Shown here one piece after another: positions 1 through 12,258 of a stretch of 64,000 nucleotides of DNA. The notes beneath the pieces are model-generated. The model searched no databases, was not told the DNA's origin, and saw only the letters and a list, made by a program, of their open reading frames with translations. Both the position numbers and the translations under genes were made by a program. Every line of letters starts with the position of its first letter. Position 1 is the stretch's first letter. The stretch comes from Paraspadella gotoi (lineage: Eukaryota > Chaetognatha): contig CM119267.1 of assembly GCA_051294375.1 (NCBI GenBank), forward strand, positions 10,787,045 through 10,851,044, read 5' to 3'.

Positions 1-161
1 CTTTCCACTTCCTCACAAAAGTTACAATGAAAGCACTCTATACGGGAATGAAATTGGCCAAAACCCACTCTTACGGAACAAAAAGTCAGGAACCCTTTCA
101 GACTGGAAAGTCTGACCTTCGCTAGAGACAAAGTAACTTCGTCAGAATTAATAGACTTGGA

Positions 162-403
162 CAATAGAGCGTAGTGAAAGTTACGTACAAAAATTCTATA
201 AGTCTATTATTATTATTATATCAAAAAACTGTTTTGAAATTTTAAGATTTATAGGATTAGTACTATGTATAAATAGGGCCTACTGTGTAAATTGTAAAAT
301 TTATATTAATTTTTTTTATACATAAATGTTCATTAGTATAATGTTGTTCCTTTCTCACTTTTAAAATTTAAGTTAAATTTAGAATTTTTACTACGCTTTA
401 TTG
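162..403. mobile_element. MITE-like element with terminal inverted repeats
   Basis: The two ends are inverted copies of each other: the left end reads AATAGAGCGTAGTGAAA and the reverse complement of the right end reads AATAAAGCGTAGTAAAA. The string TTGGAC flanks both ends, so a 4-6 bp target-site duplication is possible. The interior is AT-rich with no coding potential. A related, diverged sequence with the same interior and end motif lies at about 11.6-12.2 kb. The size and structure suggest a non-autonomous DNA transposon; the superfamily cannot be named. Confidence 0.6.
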
Positions 404-2635
404 GACAACTATTACTTAAGTTATGGTCACATAATTTGAAAGTATTTTCATCAGAAAGGCGACGATCTGAACAAATCAATTTTTTTTAAGGAGTTATGTC
501 AGCTATCTTCTTTCTACTATCGGTGGCAAAGGAAAATTAACGAGATCAACCCCGAGTTGGGAATCCCTAACGTGTCAAATCAAAGTTAGTTAAAAATATA
601 ATGGGCTGACAACATCTCTAATGCAATATTCAAGAACATAATTGAATCCGCGATCATGGTTGATGAAACTGTCAAAAGGTATGCTTCGGTGAATTTTCAA
701 AGCCTAATAAGATTGAGAAAACCTAATTAGCACAAACTATGCATAACTTGCGCCATGGTCTTTATCTGTTCGAAAAATAGGAATTTTGAAAATTTCTAAA
801 CTAAAAACTTAATGATTATCTAAAACGTGCCCACTGAAAAGAGAATAAAATCAGGTCAACAGTCAATACTCAACTAAGCGTCTAAAAATAAATTGAAACT
901 CTCTCAAAAGTATCCAACTATGAAATAGCGCAATTTCAAATATTTAATGGAAAGAGAATAATTCGAGGTTAACGCTGCCAGCACAGCGCATCTGACTTCA
1001 TTCAGCAATCTCAAGTCAACTTAGAAAAACTCAAACCGTCATTGGTCTCCCATTGAAAACTAAACTTAGCCTCAGGTGAGGTTTTTAATGCTTGTTGAAA
1101 AATAACGCCATATACCCGTGGGGTATTTGTGAATACGAAATCCTGTGCTTACTGTCAGCTATTCAACTACAGAGCAGATTTGAATGACACAAATATCGTT
1201 TGAAAAGAAGAAGAAAAGTATCGCTTTCTGCTTCAAGCCATTCGTTGGATTCCATTGTTAGGCCTGACACTAAATAAAAACCCTGCAAAAATATCATGAA
1301 TCCCTCCTCTTAAGCGTTCTATGGAAGCTAAACGTATAAAAAAAGGAATGAAAACCGATAGTGGATTTCACTAAAAAAATTTCAGTTTTCGAAATTATTA
1401 TAAATAAAATGAACAATATATTTAAATTCCACAGGCAACCGACGTCGTTCCGTTTCTCTCCCCGTTGTCTCGGTTCGTTGCTCCATGCGGAAATGCGCGC
1501 CCCAGGAGGTCTCACCATCATCCGGCTTTCCTCCGTTTCAACAGTGAACGATAGGGACGGAATCAATTTTGCCTCATCAGTAAAAATTTAATTATTCTAA
1601 GCTGATGTTAAGACCAAATTTTAAAAAAGTCCTAAAAAAACCTATAAAAATTTACCTTTAGCTAGTAATAGTAGTGTGAATATGTAGATTGCAATTTATT
1701 TGACGTAATAAATGAATTGTCGACTTCATACTTATAAAGTTTCTTTGATCAAAAATACTCAGTCGGTTTCAAATGGACACAGTTCGTACTGTGATACCAA
1801 AATAAAATTAATTTTTGTACGGGTACATGCAAAATTTTACTACACAGTAATGAGTAAACATATTGGATGAGACACGGTAAAATATTCTGAAAAAAATCGA
1901 TGGAGCTTGAGTTTAGCAAGTTTTAATTTAAACGATAAAAAAATTAATAAAAAACCTAAAAGAACAAAAAAATTTAAAAATCAAAATCTCAGAGCGCTTT
2001 GCCTGTTTTTTCCTGCAAAAAGTCACATTATCATAATTATTAACTAGTTATCGCAACCGTCATTTACAATTCTAATGGAGAACGAAATAATACTTGATAT
2101 TCCGGTGAGTTAGGAATAAGAACCCCCACCTCTCCCACCCGTCTTTTTCAGGCTTATTAGTTCTGGCCATTGCCGTTCGCCTCTACCCTGGCGTGACGTA
2201 GCGTACAGCTAAGTCAACTGGTTCAGTCACTGTAGCAAAGCGATAATCGCACCCGGTGGAAAGAGACTAAGCTACGGAGCGCTACGGAACGCTGCTGCTG
2301 GCGCTCGATATCACAGCAGCATTAAAAAGGGCGGGAGAGGAGCGGCGACGGTTCTAGAAGGCTTCCCTCGACCAAGCGTGGGGCGATGATGACGACGACG
2401 ATTCTCGGTAGTGTTGAGCTTTAAAGCCAGTCAAACGAGGCGCGTCGGTCGTGGAACCGCGAATATGTTTCCCTACCCACTCGCTCCCCAGTAAGACCAA
2501 AAAATTAGTTTGGATAAAGGTTTGAGATTTAGCAAATTTTTTTGTTGAAAACTTACGTACTTTTCCCTATCAGTAGTTATTTTCTTTTTTTTAGCAGACA
2601 AATATCCGCTAGTCGAAAAAACCCTAATAGTCATA
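404..2635. other. AT-rich noncoding DNA
   Basis: No ORF here has coding character; the longest, about 90 codons near 1.3-1.6 kb, has no recognisable domain. A more GC-rich patch at about 2160-2460 holds a GGGCGGG string next to TTAAAAA and could be a promoter or enhancer, but nothing confirms that. Confidence 0.4.
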
Positions 2636-2705
2636 GTCATAATCGTTGGCGCGAGCTTACGCACTAAAACATTCGGCGCAGATTCAAATCCCACGCGAAC
2701 TTAAG
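2636..2705 (+). mobile_element. tRNA-like SINE fragment (candidate)
   Basis: A possible RNA polymerase III B box (GATTCAAATCC, 2681-2691) lies about 35 bp after an A-box-like TGGCGCGAGCTTACG. The spacing is typical of tRNA-derived SINEs. No full tRNA cloverleaf is evident, so this is called a SINE-like fragment rather than a tRNA gene. Confidence 0.3.
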
Positions 2706-4180
2706 AACATGCTAATGGTGCAACGAAAATTGCAGTTAGAGCACCAAAAGCTTTTCTCAAGCGCTGCATATTTTGGAACGAATCGGTCAAAATCTTAGTT
2801 TAAATCTTTAGGATTTTAACAGTAGAAACTTAGATTTGCTCGCATTTTATTTTTATCTCCCATCACCCCTTACCATCATAACGGGTCCGTTTCAAACTTT
2901 TTTATTCCGTTCTCTTTTTCTATGCTCTTTTAAACCTCGACTCGGTTTTGCACACCTCAATTTTTGAGTCGACACACATGGTTCCCCCTCACCAACCAAG
3001 TCAACGAGGCGGGCAGTCGCTCGAGCCCACCTTTCACCAAAGGTGGGAATTCACTAATATTCAATAGAGTAAAAATTTATATCATGAGTAAAGAACCTGC
3101 CGGAGCCCGTTAACCAGGAAATTTTTTATTTTGTCTATTTTATGCCAAACGTATTCAACTAGCTATTCAACCGTTCCTATCCCCCAACTAAAGAAGAAGC
3201 GAGGCAAGGGCGCCTTATCATGGTGGAAGCACAGACTCGTATCGATGCGCTCGAGGTCTTCCTTTTTCCAGTACCTGACCCCTGTTCAACCTTTAAAAGA
3301 CTTGCGAGGATGCTCACGATTTCGCTTCCATTAAAGGATGGCATCGACTCATCTCCTCCCAACCCGAAAGTTAAAGCCGAAGAGAGAAACCTTCTTTCTA
3401 CCCATGTACCGAACCTTGAAACCCCTCCAGTGTTTTCAAGCATCGCTGCGTTTTTACCCGAGTGGAGATATCATGAATTTTTGAAAAACTCACGCACTTT
3501 ACTCGGCTTTCCAGTCACTGCACCGCGATTTTTTTTTTCGAGATTTTTTTTTCTTTCTTGAACGTTAGGCATTGCTGAAGAAGATTGACTAAAAACTAGT
3601 CAATTTTAACGGTTCAGAAATAAAATTACCTCCAGTGTCCATCTAAAGACTTAAGCCATTGAGTAAGCGCACGTCAAGCAGTAAACCGTAACCTATTTAA
3701 AAAGACGTATGTAACAAACCGTGGTGTTTAAATGTTGTACGGATGAAGGAACTAACACCCGAAGGCGTTTTTTTACGCAAAGAGCCCGATAAGACTCTTC
3801 GTGACAATTATATGTAACGCATATCTTAAACATAATACGGAAAAAAAAAACGTTTTGGATTCCCAAGTCTAATTAAATTACGACATGTTTAATTAAAATA
3901 AAAATGATTAACGATTTTCTATATGAAAGATATTTTATAATTTTTGATAACTATATTCCATACTCCATTGGCTCCACCGCTGCTTAGATTGTACTTGCAT
4001 GACTTCAATTAATTATGATCTCATGAGACCAAGGCGCAGCAAACAATTATCTCGGCTTACACAAAAGAACCTTAAAAATCAGCAACAGGTACTTTCCAGA
4101 GGAAAGAAAAATAAATCTGGTATAGGATTTCAAAATTAATCAAAATTTCTAAAACAAAAATTTTCATTCAAATATTTTAG
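2706..4180. other. noncoding DNA
   Basis: Short overlapping ORFs on both strands around 3.13-3.56 kb do not resemble known proteins. I see no splice-bounded exon or RNA gene. Confidence 0.4.
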
Positions 4181-4394
4181 ATTGAGGTAAAGACGAAGTC
4201 TTTTTCAACAACGATGAGATTTTATTCTTTAAAACCAGACATGTTTCGGCTTTACCTTACAAGCCTTTAGCAGCACTTTGACAATTTCACAAATTTAGTT
4301 TATCAAGTAACATTTTGAGAGAGAGAGAGAGAGAAAGAGAGAGAGCTTTTAAATAAGATCTCATCGTTGAAAAAGACTTCGTCTTTGCCTCAAT
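4181..4394. mobile_element. MITE with 37-40 bp terminal inverted repeats
   Basis: The left arm (about 4181-4220, beginning ATTGAGGTAAAGACGAAGTC) is matched by its reverse complement at about 4356-4394. The only differences are one base and a 3-bp indel. The roughly 135-bp interior contains a (GA)n run at 4317-4345 and no ORF. The arm core, AAAGACnAAGTCTT followed by CAACGA, recurs in the palindrome at 11.1 kb, which suggests one element family. It is too short to encode a transposase, so it would be non-autonomous. Confidence 0.75.
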
Positions 4395-7300
4395 CTCAAT
4401 TCGATACACAACGAAAAGAAAGAATTCTCGCAATAGTTTATTTTAATATTCCTTGCTTTTCTGGTGTTAGACATATTTGTCATTCCAATACTACTATTCG
4501 TCTAATAATCTGTATAGTCAATGGTCTTTGTTAAACATGATGTGTACTCAATCTTGAAATAAAGGGATTTAATGACAGCAGAAATAAAAACGTATTAATC
4601 ATGACCACATCAAAACAAAGTTTTTCTTTTCTTTTAATGTAAAAACCACAATCGCCAACGTAAAAGAATTTGATACTGCAGCTCTAAAAAACTTGGACTT
4701 TTATTCGACCGTTTCTGCCTTTCTTTTGAAGATTTTGCACATTTGGCCGAGAAACAGTGAAAAGGGAGAGAGGTGACGGAAGGGGGAGGAGAAAAAGAAA
4801 GGTTATAAATTACTTCTAATCTCGAACTCGGACCGTTGGAAGACGAACACGACAACTACAACCGTCTCCTTCTAAAATCGATTACTCCAGTCACACGAAA
4901 CATTATTCCCTTCTCTAAGGAGACAGTGAGTCAGCGAATTGGAAAAACACTATTTCGGAATTTTCCGTAATTTTCTTTTTTTTCTTCATATTCTTGAAAA
5001 AAATCTTTCAATTATTTTTTCAAAGTTCCATGACACTAGTGCCAAGGTATGGCAAAATATCAATTTCTTTATCATACCTTTGCCTTGACACAAGAATCAG
5101 TGAAAAAACCTTAACTGCATATATCTATTAATTTATAAGTTAATAATATACTTAGGTTGTGAATAATTTATTTAATACTGCACAATAAAAAACTATGCAT
5201 AAATGCCTCTGCTTTCATGGTGCGAACTAATCTTCAGAGACACATAATCATCATCAGTAATGATGATAACAGCTTTTCATTAGTCGGGGGAGGGAGAAAG
5301 GGAGTTGAGACGTACGAGCTTTGAGAGAGAATGATGGCCTCATGATATGGGTCCGTCCTTCTCGGCAAGCCTACTTTATCCCTCGATAAATGAAGGGAGA
5401 ATGGTGTAGGCGAGGCCGCTAGTTTTTGCTACATTATGTCCGCGAACATAACGAGTTTCTTGTGATGGAGCTAAACCTTGACAATTCAGGGTTGGAATTT
5501 CTAAGACGCTTTCTGCGTGAGCGGCCTCCTCAAAGAGAAAAACGGTATTCTGTTACAGAACTGTGATTATCTGAAAATCTCTACACTCGGGGTGTGAGAA
5601 TTCGGGAAAGCACGAATAAGAATAATTGAAAACGAAAAAATGATATGAAAAGAAATAGCTAAAAAACTCTTATTAAATTTAAACGAAATAAGACTGTGTT
5701 AATGCTTAAACTTTAAGTTAAAGGCGATTTAACTTTTCCCCTAATTTCTCAAACGTCCATTAAAATAAAACAGTTCAAAACGAGAAAAAAATTGTTACGA
5801 TTATCAGCGTCATTAGAGCAATTTCCTAGGAGCTTATATACAAAAAAATATCAACAGCAAAACGGATTTTCCTTTAAGGAGAAAAAGGGGGAGGGCGGTA
5901 AAGGGAATAGCGTTTTAATACACAAGATATGAAACCTCAGTTATCCGTCGGCCCCCGCAGCCTTCTCTCGTTCTACGAACCGGCTATTCTCCTCTTCCTC
6001 CTCTCGTTCCTCATCGGCGATCCTCTTCCTCGTTCTCACGGCGGCCAAAGTCACTCTTCCCCGCTTCAACGACGACGCGCAGAGACGGCGGTTCTACAGA
6101 AAACCCTCATCTTCTCCGTTCCGTCGTCNNNNNNNNNNTCGGAAAAGAAAAACCTCGTTATCGTCTATCGACACCGTTGCCATCGCGTTGCCGCGCCAAC
6201 GGAATCAGGGAAAAATTCTCGGGCGTTCCATCCACACTTCCCGACTCTCGCGCAACGACGATGACAAGGACCTAACCTTTAGCGCGCACAAGGAGAATCA
6301 AAGAGAGTCTCGTCCGTCTCACTCGTTCCCCGCACCCACTCTCTCCTCGCTTTCTTATCGTCCTTCGATAGACTTATAAATCTCGAATGAAAACAATTTT
6401 CTAAAATAGGAAGAAGGAAAAAAGTTCTCATCGAAACAACCGACGGATGTTGTCGCTTTATCGTCCTCGACGAAAAGAAAAGGAGCCCCTAATAAAAACG
6501 AATTAAATCCGGTATATGACAATCTTAACAACATCGATTATTCAACTAACTCGTCAGACCAGTTCCACTTCCTGTAAAACTGAAAAAGCTCGGAAGAAAG
6601 GAAGAGACAGAAAAGTAAAACATTTCTCCTCGAGAAAAAAACGTCGTTGAAAAGAGATCGAATCTCGTTTTTTTTTCTCCGTCCAATGGCCACGAAAATT
6701 TAAAATTAAAAAAAAAAGAAATTCCTCAATGAAAACTCGGATGCCAGATCGAAATTAAAACTTTTTCCCCTCCGCCCAACCTTGTTATTTCTCCTGAAGA
6801 AAAATCATCACCGTCTTCCACCTCCGCCGGCCAAGACCAAGAAGGCTCGTTCACCCTTCCTCTCTATCATGCGAAGTTGACGAATCGATGGACCGTGGCC
6901 GCATTCGCCGCAGCGCGGAACAACTAGGTTCGAACTTACCAGGGATCGTCGTCGTCTTCGTCGTCTCGACGGACGGAATCGAATGATTCTTTTTCGACAC
7001 GAGAGAGAGAAAGAGCTCGCCGGAGAAGGCAACCCTCGATTCCCACAGATACCTGAACCTTGACTTCGTCTCCCGTCACTCTCTCTCTCTCTCTTTCTCT
7101 ACCTCTCATTGTTTGGGTTAGAAAGGCGCACGTTCCGAAGATCGAAAACGACAAGAGAGAAAATATAGAAATCAACTCGAAAGTCATCTACCCTCGATAC
7201 GGAAAAACCGCGCCATTTTTTTCTTTTTGTCGGGAAAAAAACTTTTCAAGAAACGAAAATAAGAAATTCTACAGGTTGGTACAACGTAGCCACCCCTCAC

Positions 7301-7532
7301 TCATTTATTCTCACGCCATCTTCGTGCAAAAAAAAAAAAAAAAAGGAAGGAACACTTATCATCGCACCCGTGGTGAAGATTTCCGCACTTAAGTCATATT
7401 AGAATAGATTTATATTGATTGGGAATTTGCCAAACACTCGATTCATCGCGCACTTCGATGAGCCATCACAAATAAAAAAAATTACGCACGAAAGATAAAC
7501 TTTTGCTGTTTCATCCGTACTGAAAATAAACC
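4395..7532. other. noncoding DNA upstream of the Pax gene, including an assembly gap
   Basis: No gene is supported here. Ten undetermined bases lie at 6129-6138 inside a GC-richer, CG-rich patch (about 5.93-6.38 kb), and an apparent ORF runs across them. Another CG-rich patch at about 6.8-7.2 kb, with a short (CT)n run near 7079-7100, lies just upstream of the Pax start and may hold its promoter and 5' UTR. The 200 bp before the start codon contain in-frame stops. Confidence 0.45.
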
Positions 7533-9383
7533 ATGTCTCTCAATGTAGCTTGCGCTTGGATGATGGCTCAGATGGATCCATTGTTGATGAACAGAGACCA
7601 TGTTGGCGCCGGCCCCGCCACACACTTTGGCATGTCGTCGGCACAGCATCCCGGTTTCGGACCCCACTCCCACCACATCGGCCCCCACTCGCACCACGGC
7701 CACTCCAAGGGCCATGGGGGTGTGAATCAATTGGGTGGCGTCTTCGTCAACGGTCGCCCACTCCCAGATGTCGTCCGCCAGAGAATCGTCGACCTCGCCC
7801 AACAAGGAGTTCGCCCCTGCGATATTTCGCGCCAACTTCGCGTCTCCCACGGATGCGTTTCCAAAATTCTGGGACGATTTTACGAGACCGGTTCCATTCG
7901 TCCCGGCGTAATCGGGGGTTCGAAACCCAAAGTAGCGACGCCAAAAGTAGTTGATGCCATTGCAAAGTACAAAGTCGAAAACCCGACGATGTTTGCCTGG
8001 GAGATAAGGGACCGGCTGCTGGCCGAAGGCGTCTGCAACCAAGAAACTATTCCCTCGGTAAGCTCCATCAACCGAATAGTGCGCAACAAAATGGCGGAAA
8101 AACATAAGCATCAGTCGCACGGCGGCAGCCTTTCCGGCGACGCGCCATCACCGGGAGGATCGTCCGACGCTGAAGTTTCGCCGACGGGAGGCACTTCAAA
8201 CAATGCGAGTAGTCTACACCAATCGGGTGACTTGAAACAGGCGGCGTCGTACTCCATCAACAGCATTTTAGCAAATCAGCAAACGCCGCAAAAGAGAAAG
8301 CACGACAGTGACAACGATGAAAATGACCCGGTACCACAGAAACTAAGTCAAACTCAAATTGAGGAATTGGAAAAGGTCTGTTCGACTGGAAACTATCCCG
8401 ACTCGCTGACTCGACAAGAACTGGAGCATAAGTATAATCTTACTGAAGCTTCAATAATGTCTTGGTTCAATATGAAACGATCCAAGCCTCAGCGGACAGA
8501 GAGTCGACATAGTCCAGCAGGCAGCGGAAGCAGTTCTCAAAATGTCAGTAGTGGAGCTGTCTCGTCAAATGGTTTGAATCCATTGGGAATTTCTCCAGTA
8601 TCCCAATTCAACGTTTACTCAAATGAATTATCCCAATCATACTCATCACCCGCCCCTGGTCATCTGCCGCCAGTCGATACCACAAATACCGGGGGGTTAA
8701 CTACCAAAACTGAAATGGCTTATGGAAGCAACGGGACGTTTGATGTACCTTCCGGCAGCGTTCTTTCCCAAATTCAGCAAACACCTGATTTTGACTCCAA
8801 CTTAGCTAACAATCTTGAAGGACAACTTGGACTGGCAAGCGACCCAAAGAGAATCAGTAGTAACATCACGCTTGATCCTTATTCTACTCGAAACAACAAC
8901 AACATTTCACCACCTCCCTCAAAACAGGTCAATTCTTCTCAACTTGGTCAACATGGCATCGTTCATCCTATGCATCCATTACCACCGTCACAGAATTCTC
9001 TCCAAAGTGTACACAGTTCAGGCAGTGCGAATCTTGCATTGCTTCAAACACCCATATCTCATGCCCTGACTCCAACATTATCATCTCAGCAAAACCATCA
9101 ACAATCAACGATGTCAGGTTTTGAATCAACACCACCACCGACATTGCATGCATTACATCCAGATTGGACTCGGCCATCGGATGCATACAGCGCATATCCA
9201 TCATATTCACAGTATTCAACAACAGCATCACCATACACAGATTGGACAAGAATGACTGGTTATGGAAGTGCAGCTAGTGCCAGTCTTATCTCTCCATATT
9301 ACTATTCTCAAGGACGAACAAGTTTAGGACATTCAGCAACAGCTACTACCGCTCCACAGTTCAAAAGTGAAAGATATCCTTAG
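7533..9383 (+). CDS. Pax2/5/8-class paired-domain transcription factor, intronless
   Basis: This 616-residue protein is a DNA-binding developmental regulator. The paired domain spans residues 60-186 ([10 protein letters not shown]...[13 protein letters not shown]) and has the Pax2/5/8 signature throughout. An octapeptide-like motif, YSINSILA (240-247), would be the Groucho-binding site. Residues 268-320 form a homeodomain-like segment with WF at helix 3, but the invariant Asn51 is replaced (WFNMKRSK). The C-terminus carries SPYYYS, as in the Pax2/5/8 transactivation tail, after a long Ser/Gln/His-rich linker. The ATG has an A at -3 and is preceded by in-frame TGA and TAA codons, so this start is secure. 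There is no intron, although Pax genes normally have several. Its flanks are gene-poor, as is common around developmental regulators. Class assignment is confident; orthology to a single named gene is not claimed. Confidence 0.95.
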   Translation: MSLNVACAWMMAQMDPLLMNRDHVGAGPATHFGMSSAQHPGFGPHSHHIGPHSHHGHSKGHGGVNQLGGVFVNGRPLPDVVRQRIVDLAQQGVRPCDISRQLRVSHGCVSKILGRFYETGSIRPGVIGGSKPKVATPKVVDAIAKYKVENPTMFAWEIRDRLLAEGVCNQETIPSVSSINRIVRNKMAEKHKHQSHGGSLSGDAPSPGGSSDAEVSPTGGTSNNASSLHQSGDLKQAASYSINSILANQQTPQKRKHDSDNDENDPVPQKLSQTQIEELEKVCSTGNYPDSLTRQELEHKYNLTEASIMSWFNMKRSKPQRTESRHSPAGSGSSSQNVSSGAVSSNGLNPLGISPVSQFNVYSNELSQSYSSPAPGHLPPVDTTNTGGLTTKTEMAYGSNGTFDVPSGSVLSQIQQTPDFDSNLANNLEGQLGLASDPKRISSNITLDPYSTRNNNNISPPPSKQVNSSQLGQHGIVHPMHPLPPSQNSLQSVHSSGSANLALLQTPISHALTPTLSSQQNHQQSTMSGFESTPPPTLHALHPDWTRPSDAYSAYPSYSQYSTTASPYTDWTRMTGYGSAASASLISPYYYSQGRTSLGHSATATTAPQFKSERYP

Positions 9384-9456
9384 ATACGGACTTAATTTTT
9401 TCTATTATTAAAACCGTACAATGCAATTTAACCTACTTGTCGCCATATTTGTTTAG

Positions 9457-9462
9457 AATAAA
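9457..9462 (+). terminator. polyadenylation signal AATAAA of the Pax gene
   Basis: This canonical hexamer lies 74 bp after the stop codon, with T-rich sequence further downstream. It is a likely 3'-end signal for the intronless Pax transcript. Confidence 0.5.
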
Positions 9463-10630
9463 TTATTGTTGCCGTTCAGTATAAAGCTAATGATACATAT
9501 CCCTCATGAGTTTGCCATAATCAATGTATTTCACACTAATTCCTTTTATTTTTTTTATTTGGTTTACCATTAATGTGATTTTTTTCTCCTTCATATGAAT
9601 TGTTTTATCATTTTCGTAATTCATATACATATTGTATTGCAGAAAAGTTGTACTGATTTATTATTGGTGTACTGATATTTTTGTAGAAGCATGATTATAT
9701 GAATATTAAATGTACTTTAGTATTATTCTTTAAATAGAAAAAATATGATATAAATTACTTAAAAGCTAGCAATCGTGTCAAGGTTTAATTGATGACAGAA
9801 ACTTTTGAAACTAAGGGAAAATCCTATTAGTTGTAAATTATTAAAACACTTTAGTATTGGTCGGTCAGTCTGTCTTGTTCTGTCCCACTTGTAATATTCA
9901 CAAAAAGTTATGGTTTTAAGTGTTTATTACAGTTACGTGAACAAGGGGAAATTAGGTCAGTTAATGTAATACTTGGTTGTTTTGGTTAAAACCTCACAGA
10001 TAAGTAATCAACGAGCTTGTCAAATGTACATATTTTACATACTTATAAAGTGAATAGTAGTTCATGAATAGGCTGTAGATGGCGCGATATCAAGTCACTT
10101 TGACGTGAATAGCGCCACCCAACGTTACATGAGGACCAGAGTAGATTGGCGCTGACGTTGGCGCCGCTTCCAGGTGCTGAGTGAATAGTTTGTTTATTTT
10201 GCATTTTTATTTTACATAGAGATATTACATAAGCTAATTAGCCTATGTAAATGCAACAAAGAAAAAAAATTAATTCATTAATGTACGAATTAACAAAAAC
10301 GTTCAATAACAATAATAAAGTAATAACGAGCTCGTCCAATTAATTAATTTTCCTTTGGTATGCTTTCCAGAAGTAAAAGGAAGTTAAATAAATAAATCAG
10401 CAGATGGAAATAAATAGAATAAATCAGCTAATATTAACTTAGTTGTTCCTTTGTTTTACTATAACTGTAAGATATCACTATAACTGAAAATATCACTATA
10501 AATATTTCTGAGTTAATATCAATTTCACTGTTCCAGTGGCGATTCTGGCTGGGTCGCCGCTTGTGGCCAGAAAGTCCAGAAATTTTTTTTTTAATTTTCG
10601 CAAAAGCTATATTTAACATAAAACTCACTA
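9463..10630. other. noncoding DNA 3' of the Pax gene
   Basis: AT-rich with no coding potential. A short tract at about 9857-9892 (GGTCGGTCAGTCTGTC...GTCCCACTT) reappears, diverged and inverted, at about 14864-14905, so it is probably the end of a dispersed element. A GC-rich patch at 10.07-10.18 kb contains repeated GGCGC motifs of unknown meaning. Confidence 0.4.
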
Positions 10631-11104
10631 ATAACAAAATATAACAAATCGAATAGGTACATAGCTATTTTAGTGTAATCAAGCCTGTAGAATTCGATGT
10701 TGATAACCATTTTTTTGTATAGTTTCATCTTCTTTGTCGAAAATTGCGATTTTTGTAACATATCAGGTACTATTCAAATGAAAAACATTGTAGAGTATAA
10801 GAAACTCAAATTATTAAAATTGTTATAAAAGCCATATTTAACTTACATAATATGAAAATAAAGACCCATATAAATTTTTCGGTAACTTTATTTACAAATT
10901 TTATATTTTATTAATTTTAATTATTTATAATAATTTTAATAACAATAATTTTAAACCGGATTTGAATTCCTTACAAAAAGTTGATATAAGAAAGTATAAT
11001 CAATTTTAAAAAATTCTAAAATTCTAAAATTTAAAATATTAAAAAAATATTAAAAAATATTTGTAGACATTGTGATTAAACTTTCTTTCGTTGTGTTATT
11101 AGAT

Positions 11105-11187
11105 ATTTGAAATTAAAGACAAAGTCTTGATACAGCAACGAAAAAAAAATCGTTGCTGTATAAGACTTTGTCTTTAATTTCAAATTT
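11105..11187. repeat. near-perfect palindrome (hairpin element)
   Basis: Arms of about 36 nt (11106-11141 and 11151-11186) pair with only a few mismatches around a 9-nt A-rich loop. The arm reads TTTGAAATTAAAGACAAAGT and continues CTTGATACAGCAACGA. The AAAGACnAAGTCTT core is shared with the MITE at 4.18-4.39 kb, so this may be a minimal derivative of that family. Confidence 0.65.
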
Positions 11188-11599
11188 ATAAAAAATATGT
11201 AAACAAAATTTTTTATTTATTTTTTCAATTTTTGGCTTAAAATTATAGTTTTTCTGAATTTTGACTAACTTAATGACATAATTTCGGAATAAAAAGTAAA
11301 TTTTCTTATATCAACTTTTTGCAACTTTAAACCCTAATTTTTTTCATAATTATTAATAAATATAGCTAACTTTTTATAAAATAAAAATTTAGAAATAAAC
11401 TTACCAAAATATTTTTATAAGTCTTTATTTTTATATTTCAAAAGCTCATTTAAATTTTATATGTCTATCAAAATTTTAATAATTTTATTTATCATAACTT
11501 ATAATTGTTTTTCTTTTTATGACAATTTAATATACATTAAAAATTGTCATTTTCGACAGAAAAATTATACAAAAAATGGTCATCACCATCGAATTTTAC

Positions 11600-12212
11600 A
11601 GACTTGTTTACTAAGGCGTAGTGAAAGTTACATAAAAATTCTAAAAGTCAATTATGAATAACATATCATCAGTAAATATTAATTTGTAAAAAAAATTAAT
11701 TTTTTTTAAATTTTCGCAGCAAGCTATATTTATATATAGTACTATCCTTATAAAATCGAAAAATTTCAAAATAAGCTTTTCTTAATTTTGATTACAGATT
11801 TGAATTCCTCGTCAAAAGTTAATAAAAAAAAGATAAATCATTTTTAAAAATTCTTTCATTAAGTGGGTTAAAAATTAAAAAAAAACATATTTAATATAAA
11901 AAGTTAATTTTCAGCTTAAAACATAGCTTTTCTAATTTTTGACCCACTTAATGAGGGAATTTTTCAAAAAGAATTATATTTTTATCATTTTTTTATGACG
12001 AATCCAAATCTGCAAAAAAATCTTAGAAAAAACTGTTTTGAAATTTTAACATTTATTGGTTTAGTACTAGTATAAATATGGCCTACTGCGTAAATTGTAA
12101 AATTTATTATAATTTTTTTATTACATAATTGTTTATTAATATAATATTGTTCGTTCCTCACTTTTAGAATTTTAATTAAAGTTAAATTTAGAAATTTTAC
12201 CACGCCTTATTG
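11600..12212. mobile_element. diverged relative of the element at 162-403
   Basis: The left end TAAGGCGTAGTGAAAGTTAC matches the left end of the 162-403 element. The right end is the inverted form (CCACGCCTTATTG). The stretch at 12029-12211 aligns by eye with 221-403: both contain TGTTTTGAAATTTTAA, ATAAATA and CCTACTG followed by CGTAAATTGTAAAATTTAT or its close variant. It is longer than the first copy and is probably interrupted by an insertion. Confidence 0.5.
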
Positions 12213-12258
12213 TTTACACTAAAATAGCCGAGTACCTTATTCGATTTGTTATTTTTTA

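Larger units (their letters stand above)
10631..12258. repeat. AT-rich repeat block bounded by a 45-bp inverted repeat
   Basis: The sequence at 10631-10678 and the reverse complement of 12214-12258 share AACAAATCGAATA and GCTATTTTAGTGTAA, with a few mismatches between them. The 1.6-kb interior has no coding capacity. It contains several diverged copies of a roughly 40-bp motif (GAATTCCT...AAAAGTTGATATAAGAAA, near 10.97, 11.80 and 12.35 kb) and a sequence related to the element at 162-403. It is either one large non-autonomous element or a nest of several. Confidence 0.55.

Noticed and set aside
2350-2370. Possible heat-shock element (TTCTAGAAGGCTTCC)
   Set aside because: The third repeat is one base out of register and no heat-responsive gene is adjacent.
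5929-6264. ORF on the + strand across the assembly gap
   Set aside because: It is translated through 10 undetermined bases, is of low complexity and resembles nothing known.
7482-8120. 212-codon ORF antisense to the Pax gene
   Set aside because: It mirrors the conserved paired box; codon constraint on the sense strand explains its openness, and it has no domain of its own.
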